Below, one piece after another: positions 48,891-57,695 of a stretch of 64,000 nucleotides of DNA. The stretch lies in contig JBCCWS010000033.1 in the NCBI GenBank assembly GCA_039193195.1, positions 1 to 64,000 of the forward strand, in the 5' to 3' direction. The DNA is from Pseudomonadota bacterium (GTDB lineage Bacteria; Pseudomonadota; Gammaproteobacteria; Steroidobacterales; JBCBZW01). The notes under the pieces were generated by a model that saw only the letters and a list, made by a program, of their open reading frames with translations, did no database searches and was not told where the DNA came from. The translations under genes and the position numbers were made by a program. The number at the start of each line of letters is the position of its first letter. The stretch's first letter is position 1.

Positions 48891-51239
48891 CTACGGCTTC
48901 CAATCAGGGTCTGCCCTGCCCTTGGTTCGCCTCGAGGGCAACGCAGGCAGCGCTGTGTCACCTCGCAAGCTACGAAGCGCCTGGGCCGCGGCCTCGTTGC
49001 TCCGATCGTGGTCATCATCGAACATGGATTCGAGATGATCGGTCCAGCGTTCAATTTGCTCGCTCAGCTTCTCAACCTCCGGATCGTCGATACCAAAGTC
49101 AGAGACACGCTGCCTTAGCCGGTCACGAGCGCCCTGCAGTGAGCTCATCGCATCCTGTATCTTCTGCTGATGCATCAAGGCCTGAACCTGCTGAATCGGT
49201 GATCGGGGACGATCGAAGGTGTAGCCCGACAAGGCCAGGCCTAGCTCCCTGGCGACCATTCCACTCGCCGCAACCCACAGCTCATCTTTCAACCCGTCCA
49301 CGATCTCGCGCGACGAGGCTGTAAGTACGGCCTGCGGATACTGCTTCAGCACTTCTCTCGCAGACGCCTCGACCATGGTGTCCACGGACCCCAAGATCCG
49401 CTCGGCGGCCTGTTGCAAATCCGAAGTGACCGGTGCGTCGTCCGTCGCTGCCGATTGATGTTCACCACCGACGCGAGCATTGCGGCAGGTTTCCTCAAAG
49501 CGCGACCATTCGTCAAAGGCAACACCTACAACACGGAAGGATACGGTGAACTTCAGATCCTCCCCCTTGCTGCCCGCCACATCCACCCCGATGCTCACCG
49601 AGCGAGGCTCGGGAGGGCAGAGCAGCGAATTGACTCGGCTCAAATCAGTCTCTTCCGGGCTCAGTTCGATGCTTCGAAGCGTCACCCCGAAGCGTGCTCC
49701 AAGAGCCGCCTCCACACGCTTGGAGATCACATCCACGGGCGAGGGCTGACCTTCCACCTCCTGCATCGGTTCATCGAAATGCAGGTGCAGGGGTTCAGGG
49801 TTCAGCTGGCGAATCGCACTCGCTAGCTCTTCCTTGGTGGTCTGCTCCATCTGCTTGGCCAAGTATCCACCCGGGCGCAGGAATCTGGCGACATCGCCAA
49901 GGTCATCACCGAGCTCCACCCGAACGATCGCGCTAACACCAAAATCGACCCGCCCATCGCGAGTCTTGAATCTATTCGCTTCCACGGAGAACGTCAGTTC
50001 CCCGCTGAGAACCTCCTCCATGTCCTTATCGTTCGGCCGCGTAACAAAGTGCGCTACGCCAAATCCGATGCGTTCCAACTCCGTCGACACACGCTCCTTG
50101 ATTCGACCCTTGAGACTGTCGAAGTCTACGAGCACCTCTGCGTACATTCTCTCGAGCAGCACCGACTTCGTCTTGCGGCGCAGGATGTCCTCGACCTGCT
50201 CTCGGAGATCCTCGACGCGAGAGGCGCGGTACTTAGCCACATCTTGGCGCTCGAGGATCACCGTGTGGTGTATCTCCAGCCGCGTCGGTCCTGGCTGCAC
50301 CTCGCATGGAATCGCGAACTCGTGCTCCAACTTGAACTCCGTGTCAAAGGGAACGCGAAGCTCGAGGCGGAAGCGGCGAACTTCTAGACCTAGCGTTTTG
50401 GATAGGCGCTCTGACACTGACGCCTCTAAGAGACGTCGCACTCGGACGCGTTCGTAGCAGTACATCTCGAGTGAGCAAGAGCCTTTGAACCAACTGACAA
50501 CGAAGTCAGCAACCAGCTGTTTCAGGCGCGACGGTGACGTCGCCAACTGAGGGCCCTCCGCGCTGGATGGATCCGAGCCGAGCGCCATACTGAGTCCGAC
50601 ACTCAGATCATCCTCCGCGTCAGAGACGATCACGGACAGCTCGTCGATAACGATTTCCGGTACCACGAAGTCTGCGGAAGGCACCGACATGCTGACGTCC
50701 ACCAGCAGCCCGAACTCCCCTTCTAGGTGACTCGCTATCGCCTCCGTACACTGCTCTCGAGCCGCCTTGACCTCACTCGCATCGCCCACGGCGAACTGAG
50801 CGACCACGTCCTGCTTCTGCATCAGATTGTCGCGCACAAAGTCCCAAAACGCGTTCCCGACCGCTTCGACGATCACGTCAAAGGGATGGCGCGCGCGCGC
50901 CATCTTCTCCACGAAGCCCAGCTCGTGCCCGCTTCGCAAATCTGTGATTCTAAGGAAGACCTCGATGTTGTAGGTGGTTCCAGCGGCATCTCGAACTTCC
51001 CGAAGCAGGATCGGGTCGCACACTACGGCGCCGTGCGTACGCAGCTCGAAATAGCTCAGGTTCGTCGGCCACCCGATAAACCTGCGAGCAGGTTTCGCTA
51101 CTCCGGAGTCCGTCAAAGCAAAGTACTGAGCATCGGTTCGCGCACGGTAGTCCGCCGGTGGCTCACCGATTCGTTTGAAGAACCTCTCGAAGCGCCTACC
51201 GTACGCACCGCCGCCGTTTGGTTTCCCACTTCCGTCCAT
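48891..51239 (-). CDS. Soluble protein with about five tandem SPFH/band-7-like repeats
   Basis: 782 residues, no signal peptide and no transmembrane helix. I read about five repeats (60-189, 198-297, 303-402, 414-527, 545-678). Each has beta strands, a helical stretch of charged Arg/Glu residues, and a closing G-(L/F)-x-V strand: [67 protein letters not shown]. This is the pattern of SPFH domains, which scaffold membranes as stomatin or flotillin do. The C-terminus (685-760) is a helical coiled coil. It is the last gene of a four-gene operon, 16 bp after the previous stop. Assignment rests on pattern, not on a search. Confidence 0.6.
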   Translation of the reverse strand: MDGSGKPNGGGAYGRRFERFFKRIGEPPADYRARTDAQYFALTDSGVAKPARRFIGWPTNLSYFELRTHGAVVCDPILLREVRDAAGTTYNIEVFLRITDLRSGHELGFVEKMARARHPFDVIVEAVGNAFWDFVRDNLMQKQDVVAQFAVGDASEVKAAREQCTEAIASHLEGEFGLLVDVSMSVPSADFVVPEIVIDELSVIVSDAEDDLSVGLSMALGSDPSSAEGPQLATSPSRLKQLVADFVVSWFKGSCSLEMYCYERVRVRRLLEASVSERLSKTLGLEVRRFRLELRVPFDTEFKLEHEFAIPCEVQPGPTRLEIHHTVILERQDVAKYRASRVEDLREQVEDILRRKTKSVLLERMYAEVLVDFDSLKGRIKERVSTELERIGFGVAHFVTRPNDKDMEEVLSGELTFSVEANRFKTRDGRVDFGVSAIVRVELGDDLGDVARFLRPGGYLAKQMEQTTKEELASAIRQLNPEPLHLHFDEPMQEVEGQPSPVDVISKRVEAALGARFGVTLRSIELSPEETDLSRVNSLLCPPEPRSVSIGVDVAGSKGEDLKFTVSFRVVGVAFDEWSRFEETCRNARVGGEHQSAATDDAPVTSDLQQAAERILGSVDTMVEASAREVLKQYPQAVLTASSREIVDGLKDELWVAASGMVARELGLALSGYTFDRPRSPIQQVQALMHQQKIQDAMSSLQGARDRLRQRVSDFGIDDPEVEKLSEQIERWTDHLESMFDDDHDRSNEAAAQALRSLRGDTALPALPSRRTKGRADPDWKP

Positions 51240-51255
51240 GTCGCACCTACCTAGT

Positions 51256-53511
51256 TCAACGATTGTCGTGCAAGATTCGCTTCAACTTTTCCCTGGACCG
51301 CAGGCGCTGGCGCACGCGTTCCAGCTCGTCCGGAGGGAGCTCGCTTGCGATCGGTCCCCTGGACATCCATGACGCCAGCGCGGCGAGATCATCCCGCTCG
51401 CTCTTACCAAGCCGTTTGGCCAGCTTGGCCACAAGCTCGACGGCCAGGTCAGGGAAGTCTTCCAACCAGGTCGCCAGCAGATCGACCAAGGCAAAGTGGC
51501 ACATCGAGCCTTGAGGAAGTCCAGCGTTGAACCGACTGACGAACGCGCGGTTGCCGTGCTCCAGGACCCACGTCACCGCCTCGAGGAATCGCTTGTGCGA
51601 AAGCCAGTTGACCAGCAGCGACAAGTGCTCTTCAGTCACAGGGGCAACCGCCCAGCGCTGACGGTCATAGCGTCGCGTGTCATCCCCTTGTGCGACGTTG
51701 GTGAGCAGTTCTCGCGCCGCGCTTGCCACTAGCGGAAGCGCAAGCCCCCAACGCTGCGAGCCCGATAGGGGCGCGTCCTGATCCTCGGGGGGGAACCAAC
51801 TCGAGATAGTCTCGAGCACGGAGAGCGCCTCGGGATTGTCTGCAATAAAATGGCTGCACATCGACAGGGCCGCCCCTTCGCACAAACCACGGCTTGCCAC
51901 GTCGAACACATGCCGGTAGTGCTGTAGGGCATCGAATTGCTGAGCAAAACCGAGACGCGACAGGAGATTGACGCTCAAATGCGCGTGGGTTTTGTGGGTC
52001 GCAAGCCGTTTCAGTACCGCGTCCACCACCTGGGCAGTCTCTTGGTGGCGGAGCATCGCCCGAAACCAGGAGCTCAGCCGGTCGATCTGCAGCGACTGAC
52101 CGAGATCTAGGCTCGCAACCTGCGCAAATGCCCAGCCGGAATCGAGCCGCTGCGGAAAGCGAACCATCAGCTGGGCACACATCGACGACAGTGAGTGGAC
52201 GCTGCTTGAGCGCATGCTCGGGCTTAGGAGTGTCGGGAGGTCGAAGAGCGTCTCGAACGCCCGTAGCGTGTACCGGACGCCCAGGCTCTCTCGAACAGCC
52301 ACCTCCATCTCGGGTTCCACGAACTGCAGCCGGGGCGGGCGCCCAACGTAGGCCAACCCGAGTGAGTTTAGGATGTGCTCTTCTTTGTCTTGCCAATGCT
52401 CGAGCGCGGGGACACGGTTTACGCGCACACCGATCGGGCCTTGCTGAACGGAACTCCCGTCTACGAGCGCGTCGATGAGCTCCGTCGCATCCTCGGCGGC
52501 GAAGTCTGGCAGGTAGGCCGCGACGAAGAGCACGGCTCTATCCACTGCGTTCGCGTCCCTAAGCAAGGCGATTGCCTGCGACGCCGATCCTGCATCGGCT
52601 CGGGCGCCCAGATCGAGCTCGCCAGGGTATCGGCCGTTGGTTCGAATGAACCTCTCGAGCCTTCTGCAGACCTCGTGGTCAGCGGCGCCGCCGCCCCATG
52701 CATTTCGAAGCAAGCTCTGGGTCTCATCAAGCTCTGTGCTGTCACAGCCTGCCTCTGCCAAAAGGCCGGATACGCAATCGATGATCCAACAACATCCATG
52801 GAATCGTTCGACTAGCGGTCGCGCATAGGTAGTGGCCGATCCTGCGACTAGGAAGATCACGCCAACGTTGTGTTCGACCCACCAACCCTCGGGCGCCACG
52901 CGGAACAGCTCATCGATGCAGGCATCGTCGCGGATCCGCACCACGAGCAGCATGTCGTGCCCACCGCCGACGCCCGTGGTCGTCGCACTGCCAAGGAGGC
53001 CGAACTTGGCCTGTTGATTTAGGTATGCGGACAGGTTGCCTACGTTGCTGGTATCGATATCCCAACAACGCGCCTGGCGTCCTCTCTGCTCCTCTGCATT
53101 GGCTGCGGCGATTGCGGCGGCGGAGCCGATCGGCTCATGGCTTGCCACAATCAGCAGCACGCCCTTGTCCCTAAGCGTTCGCTGATAGTCTCTTGCTAAG
53201 CCGGTGACGAAGCTGAAATCCCGCTCGTCCACAGCGACCCTCTCCAACGGGCGCGTGGGATCACCATCTATCCGATGTGCCGAAGCATCCAGCGACGGTT
53301 CGTTAGAGGGCCTCTCGCCGAGAAGCTCGTACCAGGGCGTGGCACCGTGTAACTCGGTGGTATCGGGCACAGCAGCATCGTTTGCGCCATGCTCGCCAGT
53401 CGAGGCCTGGGTTGGGGTCTCCTCCGACGGCGCCGCTTCTGGGGACTGCTCGAGCGTCGGCGACTCGGACAAGGCCTCGCTGGCGGTATCTTGCTCGACT
53501 TCAGATGTCAT
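51256..53511 (-). CDS. Large protein with a degenerate P-loop-like domain and helical-repeat C-terminus
   Basis: 751 residues, no membrane segment. Residues 1-95 are acidic and disordered. At 117-135 the strand-loop-helix VLLIVASHEPIGSAAAIA sits where a P-loop NTPase has GxxGxGKT, but the Lys and Thr are replaced by Ala. Later strands HDMLLVVRIRDD and NVGVIFLVAGSAT resemble Walker B and sensor strands. Residues 400-750 look like all-helical repeats (LSRLGFAQQFDALQHYRHVFD). This suggests a pseudo-ATPase of the STAND/AAA type acting as an adaptor. Its ATG overlaps the TIR gene stop (ATGA). Family not recognised. Confidence 0.6.
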   Translation of the reverse strand: MTSEVEQDTASEALSESPTLEQSPEAAPSEETPTQASTGEHGANDAAVPDTTELHGATPWYELLGERPSNEPSLDASAHRIDGDPTRPLERVAVDERDFSFVTGLARDYQRTLRDKGVLLIVASHEPIGSAAAIAAANAEEQRGRQARCWDIDTSNVGNLSAYLNQQAKFGLLGSATTTGVGGGHDMLLVVRIRDDACIDELFRVAPEGWWVEHNVGVIFLVAGSATTYARPLVERFHGCCWIIDCVSGLLAEAGCDSTELDETQSLLRNAWGGGAADHEVCRRLERFIRTNGRYPGELDLGARADAGSASQAIALLRDANAVDRAVLFVAAYLPDFAAEDATELIDALVDGSSVQQGPIGVRVNRVPALEHWQDKEEHILNSLGLAYVGRPPRLQFVEPEMEVAVRESLGVRYTLRAFETLFDLPTLLSPSMRSSSVHSLSSMCAQLMVRFPQRLDSGWAFAQVASLDLGQSLQIDRLSSWFRAMLRHQETAQVVDAVLKRLATHKTHAHLSVNLLSRLGFAQQFDALQHYRHVFDVASRGLCEGAALSMCSHFIADNPEALSVLETISSWFPPEDQDAPLSGSQRWGLALPLVASAARELLTNVAQGDDTRRYDRQRWAVAPVTEEHLSLLVNWLSHKRFLEAVTWVLEHGNRAFVSRFNAGLPQGSMCHFALVDLLATWLEDFPDLAVELVAKLAKRLGKSERDDLAALASWMSRGPIASELPPDELERVRQRLRSREKLKRILHDNR

Positions 53512-54509
53512 CTTGTGTCCATCGGTGTTGGCAGAAATTCCTGGCGGGTGCTTCCCTGATCGGCAGTACCCACGATGTAACCGGCGGGGTCGAAGATGGG
53601 AGCTCCCTCGACGTACAGCGTGCTACCGCCGTCCAGATCTACAGGGCTTGCCCAGCGCTCGAGCGTAAAGCTGGCGAATGACACTGGATGCCCCTTTTCG
53701 GTTCCCCACCCCACCGTGCCCAGCGGACTACCCAGGCAAGCAAGCTCGGCGTCCATTCGGTATGCCAACACGCGGGGAAAGCGCCACGGTTGTCGAATTC
53801 TGAGCCGTGCGAGCCTCTGCGATTCATCTGCCTCGACAACCCGCACGTAGGTCTCGCCGGCATCGGGTGGAATCCTAGAGACCCTCACCTCGCCCCCCTT
53901 GGAGAGTTCACCTTGGATCTCTGCGGCGGTGCGCTGACTACACGCGAGGGCGTCACCTCCGTCGTGCCAGGCGAGGCCGAGGTGGCCGGAGAGGTCTCCT
54001 TCCACGAGGACCGTGCCAGCACACACTGCGTCGTAGGCGGCGCGAAGATCTCCCGCCGACGCACTCGCCAGGGGACGGAGGATCTCCTTCTTCGTTGCCT
54101 TGAACGCCCGCGCGAAGGCGTCGTCCTCGTTCAAGTGCCTGCAGTCTACGAAGTTCAAGGAGCGGTAGAAGTGGGGCAGCCGCTCTTCGTTGGCGGTATC
54201 GAACACCGTTCGAGCGTAGAGCAGTATCTTCCGCTTGCCCCAGTTGTAGGCATTGGCGACCTCACGAGATGTATCGTCGGACAGGAAGAAGTCCGGAGTG
54301 ATCACGAAAACGACACAGGCCGCTTGACGCAGCGCTGCGGAGTATCCAGTCACCACTTCCGCTCCGGACTCGATGCCATCGGTACTCTCAGAGAAGTTGT
54401 TATACACACTCAGACCATTGGCGATCAGGTACGTCGCCAAGCCGCGAACCCAAGCACGGTCCGCGCTGCGATAGCTGATGAATACATCTACGCTGCCCAT
54501 CGGTGCCAC
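53508..54509 (-). CDS. TIR domain fused to a catalytically dead trypsin-like domain
   Basis: 333 residues. TIR domain (5-145): VDVFISYRSADRAWVRGLA, a central strand CVVFVITPDFF, and SREVANAY with E83 at the place of the catalytic Glu of NAD-cleaving TIRs. Residues 155-320 follow the layout of a trypsin-like protease: GLAWHDGGDALACSQ, RLARLRIRQPW, LACLGSPLG, VEGAPIFDPAGYIVG. The catalytic His, Asp and Ser positions read Gln/Arg, Arg and Glu, so it should not cleave peptides and may be a sensor. The start is GTG next to the upstream stop, or ATG at 54500. It is coupled to the 751-residue gene by ATGA. Confidence 0.78.
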   Translation of the reverse strand: MAPMGSVDVFISYRSADRAWVRGLATYLIANGLSVYNNFSESTDGIESGAEVVTGYSAALRQAACVVFVITPDFFLSDDTSREVANAYNWGKRKILLYARTVFDTANEERLPHFYRSLNFVDCRHLNEDDAFARAFKATKKEILRPLASASAGDLRAAYDAVCAGTVLVEGDLSGHLGLAWHDGGDALACSQRTAAEIQGELSKGGEVRVSRIPPDAGETYVRVVEADESQRLARLRIRQPWRFPRVLAYRMDAELACLGSPLGTVGWGTEKGHPVSFASFTLERWASPVDLDGGSTLYVEGAPIFDPAGYIVGTADQGSTRQEFLPTPMDTR

Positions 54510-56168
54510 TCAGTCCTGATCGGCAAACATGCGCTCGAGCTCTTCGTCAGATCGCTGATAGCGCGCGTCCGGTGGCGCCGTCACTGCGCCTGGAAAGCCG
54601 AGTTGCTGCGCGGGCAAGGTGACGTCGTGCACGCCGCTGATCATGCGCAGCAAGGACGCCTCATCGCGAAGATCCAGGGTGCCGGCGGTCCGGGGATCGG
54701 GCACTCCCTTGGAGCGAGCGCTGACCCACGCTGCGGCCGCGGCAGGATAGTCGCGAGCCATTGCCAAGGCGTTCTCTCTGGCCACAGACTCTTGCACGTG
54801 GACAACGGCATCGTGCAATCCTCCCTTCATCATCACCTTGGCAATGAGGGGAATCAGATCGAGAGTGAAGATCACACCGAACACCAACACGCACTGCATC
54901 AACACGGCACCACGAGTCGCCGCCGACTCGCTTGAGAATGCCAAGTGGTACATCGCGACCACTTGCTGCAAGAAACCCGGTTTACCCTCGGGGCCAGCGG
55001 AGGACGCGGCGCGCAGGGGAAAGGCGCGCTCGAGATCCGCACGATCAGCCTCGTAGCGCTGATCAAGCTCCTCCAGGGCCTGCTCTACGGCCGCGAGACT
55101 GCTCTGATCGGCCGCAGTCTTGGTGTCGATTTGCTGTGATAGCTGCGCAAGATACTCTTGACGCCGGGTGGATTTCGCGGCGGCACTGGCGCGCTGACGT
55201 TCAGCACTGACGGAGTTCCACTGCGCAGTTGTCGCTTCCAGCTGCTGGCGAGCTTCGGACTCGAGCTGTTGAGTCTGCGCAGCGCGGCCGCGTAGCTGCG
55301 CCGTTCTGACGCCCGGACCTCTCCCCAACGTGCGGTCCTGGAACTCGTTGATGAACTCATGCGACTCCCCGTCCTCATCGGCTTGAGCTGCCTTCTCGTA
55401 GCGCTCGCGCAGCGCTTCCAGCTCGAGCACACGTCTCTGCTGTTGATCCGCCTGCGATGCAAGCTGGACCTCCTCTGTGGCCAACGCTTGAAGTGCCGAG
55501 TCCGCCAACAGCAAGCGCGGCAGGATCTCAGACTCCCATGTTTTCGCCTGCTGAGAGACTTGCAGCTCACGCGGCACATAGGCGCTGGCTCGAAGCTCAT
55601 CCCGTCGTGTCTCCAGCACCTCGCGACGTTCCCTCGCGCGCGACTCGATCTGCGATCGGCGCTGATCGTAGGCGCCTCTAGTGGGCGCTAGGAGCTCTTG
55701 CTGCGAGGCGAGATGCTGGGTCGTGATGGCGGCGGAGAACAGATCCAAGCAAAACGGAAGCGCTATGGCGCTGCTCAAGAAGGTCGCCAGGAGTACGCGT
55801 AGGGCGATTTGTGGGAGTCTCCCGCGCAGAGGCTCCAAGGGGCGGTACGTGGCGATTAGGATTCGATTCACGCTCATGATGACGAGCCCCCAAGCTAAGG
55901 CCCATCCGAGCACACTCCAACGCGGCACCCCACTCCACTGATGCGTCACGTAGAAGAACATCGAGGCCACGGCCAAGAAGCTCGGCACCAAGATCGCAAA
56001 ACCCAGCACCTTTATGCGATCTTGCTCCGATTTTGGATAGCCCCGAACGCCGGTCTGGCTGGTGCCGCAAAGCCAGCACAGCAAGCCGCTCCACCAGGAT
56101 CGCTCAGTCGGGGCTGGGTCCGGCGACGCACCATGGAAGTCGTTCTCTTTCAATGAGGAGGAGTCCAT
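54510..56168 (-). CDS. DUF4407-like multi-pass membrane protein with long coiled coil
   Basis: 552 residues. Three transmembrane helices at about 53-78, 86-107 and 121-144, with the DUF4407-like pattern MSVNRILIATYRPL. A coiled coil rich in Gln/Glu/Arg spans about 150-395 (LETRRDELRASAY, LEQALEELDQRYEADR). A fourth membrane helix at about 425-450 (LMQCVLVFGVIFTLDLIPLI) and a cytoplasmic tail follow. It is the first gene of the operon, and the TIR gene follows with no gap. DUF4407 function is not established. It may anchor the TIR/SPFH complex to the membrane (inference). Confidence 0.72.
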   Translation of the reverse strand: MDSSSLKENDFHGASPDPAPTERSWWSGLLCWLCGTSQTGVRGYPKSEQDRIKVLGFAILVPSFLAVASMFFYVTHQWSGVPRWSVLGWALAWGLVIMSVNRILIATYRPLEPLRGRLPQIALRVLLATFLSSAIALPFCLDLFSAAITTQHLASQQELLAPTRGAYDQRRSQIESRARERREVLETRRDELRASAYVPRELQVSQQAKTWESEILPRLLLADSALQALATEEVQLASQADQQQRRVLELEALRERYEKAAQADEDGESHEFINEFQDRTLGRGPGVRTAQLRGRAAQTQQLESEARQQLEATTAQWNSVSAERQRASAAAKSTRRQEYLAQLSQQIDTKTAADQSSLAAVEQALEELDQRYEADRADLERAFPLRAASSAGPEGKPGFLQQVVAMYHLAFSSESAATRGAVLMQCVLVFGVIFTLDLIPLIAKVMMKGGLHDAVVHVQESVARENALAMARDYPAAAAAWVSARSKGVPDPRTAGTLDLRDEASLLRMISGVHDVTLPAQQLGFPGAVTAPPDARYQRSDEELERMFADQD

Positions 56169-56444
56169 CCCACCGCCTTGCTTTTCAGCGTTCCTGAGCC
56201 ATTGGGCTGATCGGGTCGCGGAGGGCCCTCGAGAGCTCAGAAGACTCAGGCTTGCCCACCGACACGTCTCCTACGTGCAGCGAGCGTCTGATTAGTCGCA
56301 CACCGCCCGGGGAAGGCCCGAAGACAGGCTCAGCTGAGCTCAGGGGTCATTCGCGCACACTTGCGAGCGCAGTCGCGCCGCGCCGAGCCCTCCTCGACGA
56401 GGGCCGCACTGAGGCTGCGCGATGATGCGTGGGGATGATGAAGC
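56169..56444. other. Intergenic region upstream of the TIR operon
   Basis: 276 bp between the tetR stop and the DUF4407 start, both leftward. It holds an inverted repeat CACGT-5-ACGTG (56263-56277) and overlapping palindromes GCTCAGCTGAGC (56328-56339) and CTGAGCTCAG (56334-56343). No good -10/-35 pair was seen. GGCGGTGGG acts as the ribosome binding site just before the DUF4407 ATG. The palindromes could be operators. Confidence 0.4.
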
Positions 56445-57062
56445 CTAGACAGCGGTCCGGACGATGCCGGCAAAGGCCAGCCGTGTTTGTTCCCGAATGG
56501 ACGCTGGAAGCTCCGCGTCGGCGACCAGCATCAGCAACGTGGTGAGCTGTGTGTCGACGTAGCGCCCGCCGATTTCAGGATCGATACCCTCGGCGAGGTC
56601 CCCGCGGCGCTGCGCCTCCTCCATCCACGCCGTCAACGCCGCGAGCTGCATCTCCCTCATGGAAGCGATCTGCGCACGTGACTGCGGGCCTAAGGGTTGC
56701 AAGGCCGTACGAGCCTTAGCGAACAGGCATCCCGCTGGAAGCGGGGTGTTCGGCGTGGCCAACCAATCGGCGAGCTTGCTCACGGCCTGCGCCAGAGACT
56801 GATCCTGGCAGAGCCTGGTGAGCAAAGGCTCGATCCGCACCTCGTAGTAGCGCGCGAGGACCACAGACAGCAGGCCATCTTCGCCTCCAAACTCGCGATA
56901 GAGGCTTGGTTTCGAGACACCGATCAGCTCGCACAGCTCATTCACCGAGAGCAGCCCCGGTCCGCTCTCCCACAAAAGCGTCATCGCACTGTCGACAACG
57001 CGCGCGCGGTCCAGGGTTTTTGGCCTGCCTCGGCCGCGTTTGCCACCCGTACTTGCCGTCAC
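56445..57062 (-). CDS. TetR/AcrR-family transcriptional regulator
   Basis: 205 residues. N-terminal HTH (8-62): GRGRPKTLDRARVVDSAM, LSVNELCELIGVSKPSLYREF. The C-terminal ligand domain is typical of the TetR_C_16/YxaF-like groups and is Ala/Leu-rich. The start is GTG with GAGGGA upstream. Divergent from doxX; the shared 124-bp gap contains two inverted repeats, so it probably represses itself and doxX. The inducer is unknown. Confidence 0.9.
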   Translation of the reverse strand: MTASTGGKRGRGRPKTLDRARVVDSAMTLLWESGPGLLSVNELCELIGVSKPSLYREFGGEDGLLSVVLARYYEVRIEPLLTRLCQDQSLAQAVSKLADWLATPNTPLPAGCLFAKARTALQPLGPQSRAQIASMREMQLAALTAWMEEAQRRGDLAEGIDPEIGGRYVDTQLTTLLMLVADAELPASIREQTRLAFAGIVRTAV

Positions 57063-57086
57063 CGAGGTCCCTCAGATCTGATCTAC

Positions 57087-57114
57087 GAATATCGTACCTC
57101 ATGGTTCAATATTC
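57087..57114. promoter_or_regulatory. Candidate TetR operator 1 (imperfect inverted repeat)
   Basis: Arms GAATATCGTACC and GGTTCAATATTC around a 4-base centre; 10 of 12 positions are complementary. It lies 25 bp upstream of the tetR start and covers the -35 region of the doxX promoter. Confidence 0.5.
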
Positions 57115-57133
57115 GAGCTAAACTGTTTATATT
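57105..57133 (+). promoter_or_regulatory. Candidate sigma-70 promoter for doxX
   Basis: TTCAAT (57105-57110), a 17-base spacer and TATATT (57128-57133), 54 bp upstream of the doxX ATG and flanked by both inverted repeats. Confidence 0.5.
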
Positions 57134-57135
57134 AA

Positions 57136-57149
57136 GTACCGTTCGGTAC
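57136..57149. promoter_or_regulatory. Candidate TetR operator 2 (perfect palindrome arms)
   Basis: GTACCG-TT-CGGTAC, with perfectly complementary 6-base arms, directly after the doxX -10 box, at or near the transcription start. Binding here would block doxX transcription. The ACC/GGT core is shared with operator 1. Confidence 0.6.
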
Positions 57150-57186
57150 GAAAATTTCCCGGCGATGACTTGGATGACCCAATCCC

Positions 57187-57612
57187 ATGCTTGCAGAACA
57201 TCAGCTCCCCAATCATGAAGCTCTCACGCTTCTCGCCCGCATTTTGTTCACACTGCTGTTCATCCTGTCGGGCGTTACCCACTTTTCCAACGTGCCCAGC
57301 TACGTCGGCCTCATGCACGAGTCGATCCCATACCGAGAGTTTTGGGTACTTGTCTCCGGCGCCGTCGAGCTCGCCGGGGCGGGGATGATCCTCTTCAATT
57401 GGCGGCCGCGCCTTGGCGCCTGGCTGATCATCATCTTCCTGATACCGGTGACCATCGTCGTTCACGGCTACGAGATGCTCCACGCCGAAGGGGAGGCAAT
57501 GCGCATCGTGCAGCGGGCATCCTTCTACAAGGGAATCGCTCTTATGGGCGCGGCCCTGATGGTCACACAGCTCGGGGTCACCCATCGCGCTGCCAAGCCG
57601 TCGACGGGCTGA
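57187..57612 (+). CDS. DoxX-family membrane protein
   Basis: 141 residues, four membrane helices. Typical DoxX elements are LLARILFTLLFILSGVTHFSN, the second helix VSGAVELAGAGMILFNW and a third, LGAWLIIIFLIPVTIVVHGY. DoxX-like proteins are linked to thiosulfate or quinone oxidation and to oxidative or electrophile stress, often under TetR control as here. The substrate is unknown. Confidence 0.87.
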   Translation: MLAEHQLPNHEALTLLARILFTLLFILSGVTHFSNVPSYVGLMHESIPYREFWVLVSGAVELAGAGMILFNWRPRLGAWLIIIFLIPVTIVVHGYEMLHAEGEAMRIVQRASFYKGIALMGAALMVTQLGVTHRAAKPSTG

Positions 57613-57695
57613 GTCCAAGGCACCTTGCCAACCCTCGCGACGGGCGTGACACTTGAGCACCGAGCTTGCCGGACAGCCCAAGAGGTACGTCTTAC

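Noticed and set aside
53688-54935. 415-codon rightward open frame antisense to the TIR gene and DUF4407 gene
   Set aside because: The sense frames have TIR and membrane-protein features and translational coupling; this frame has neither.
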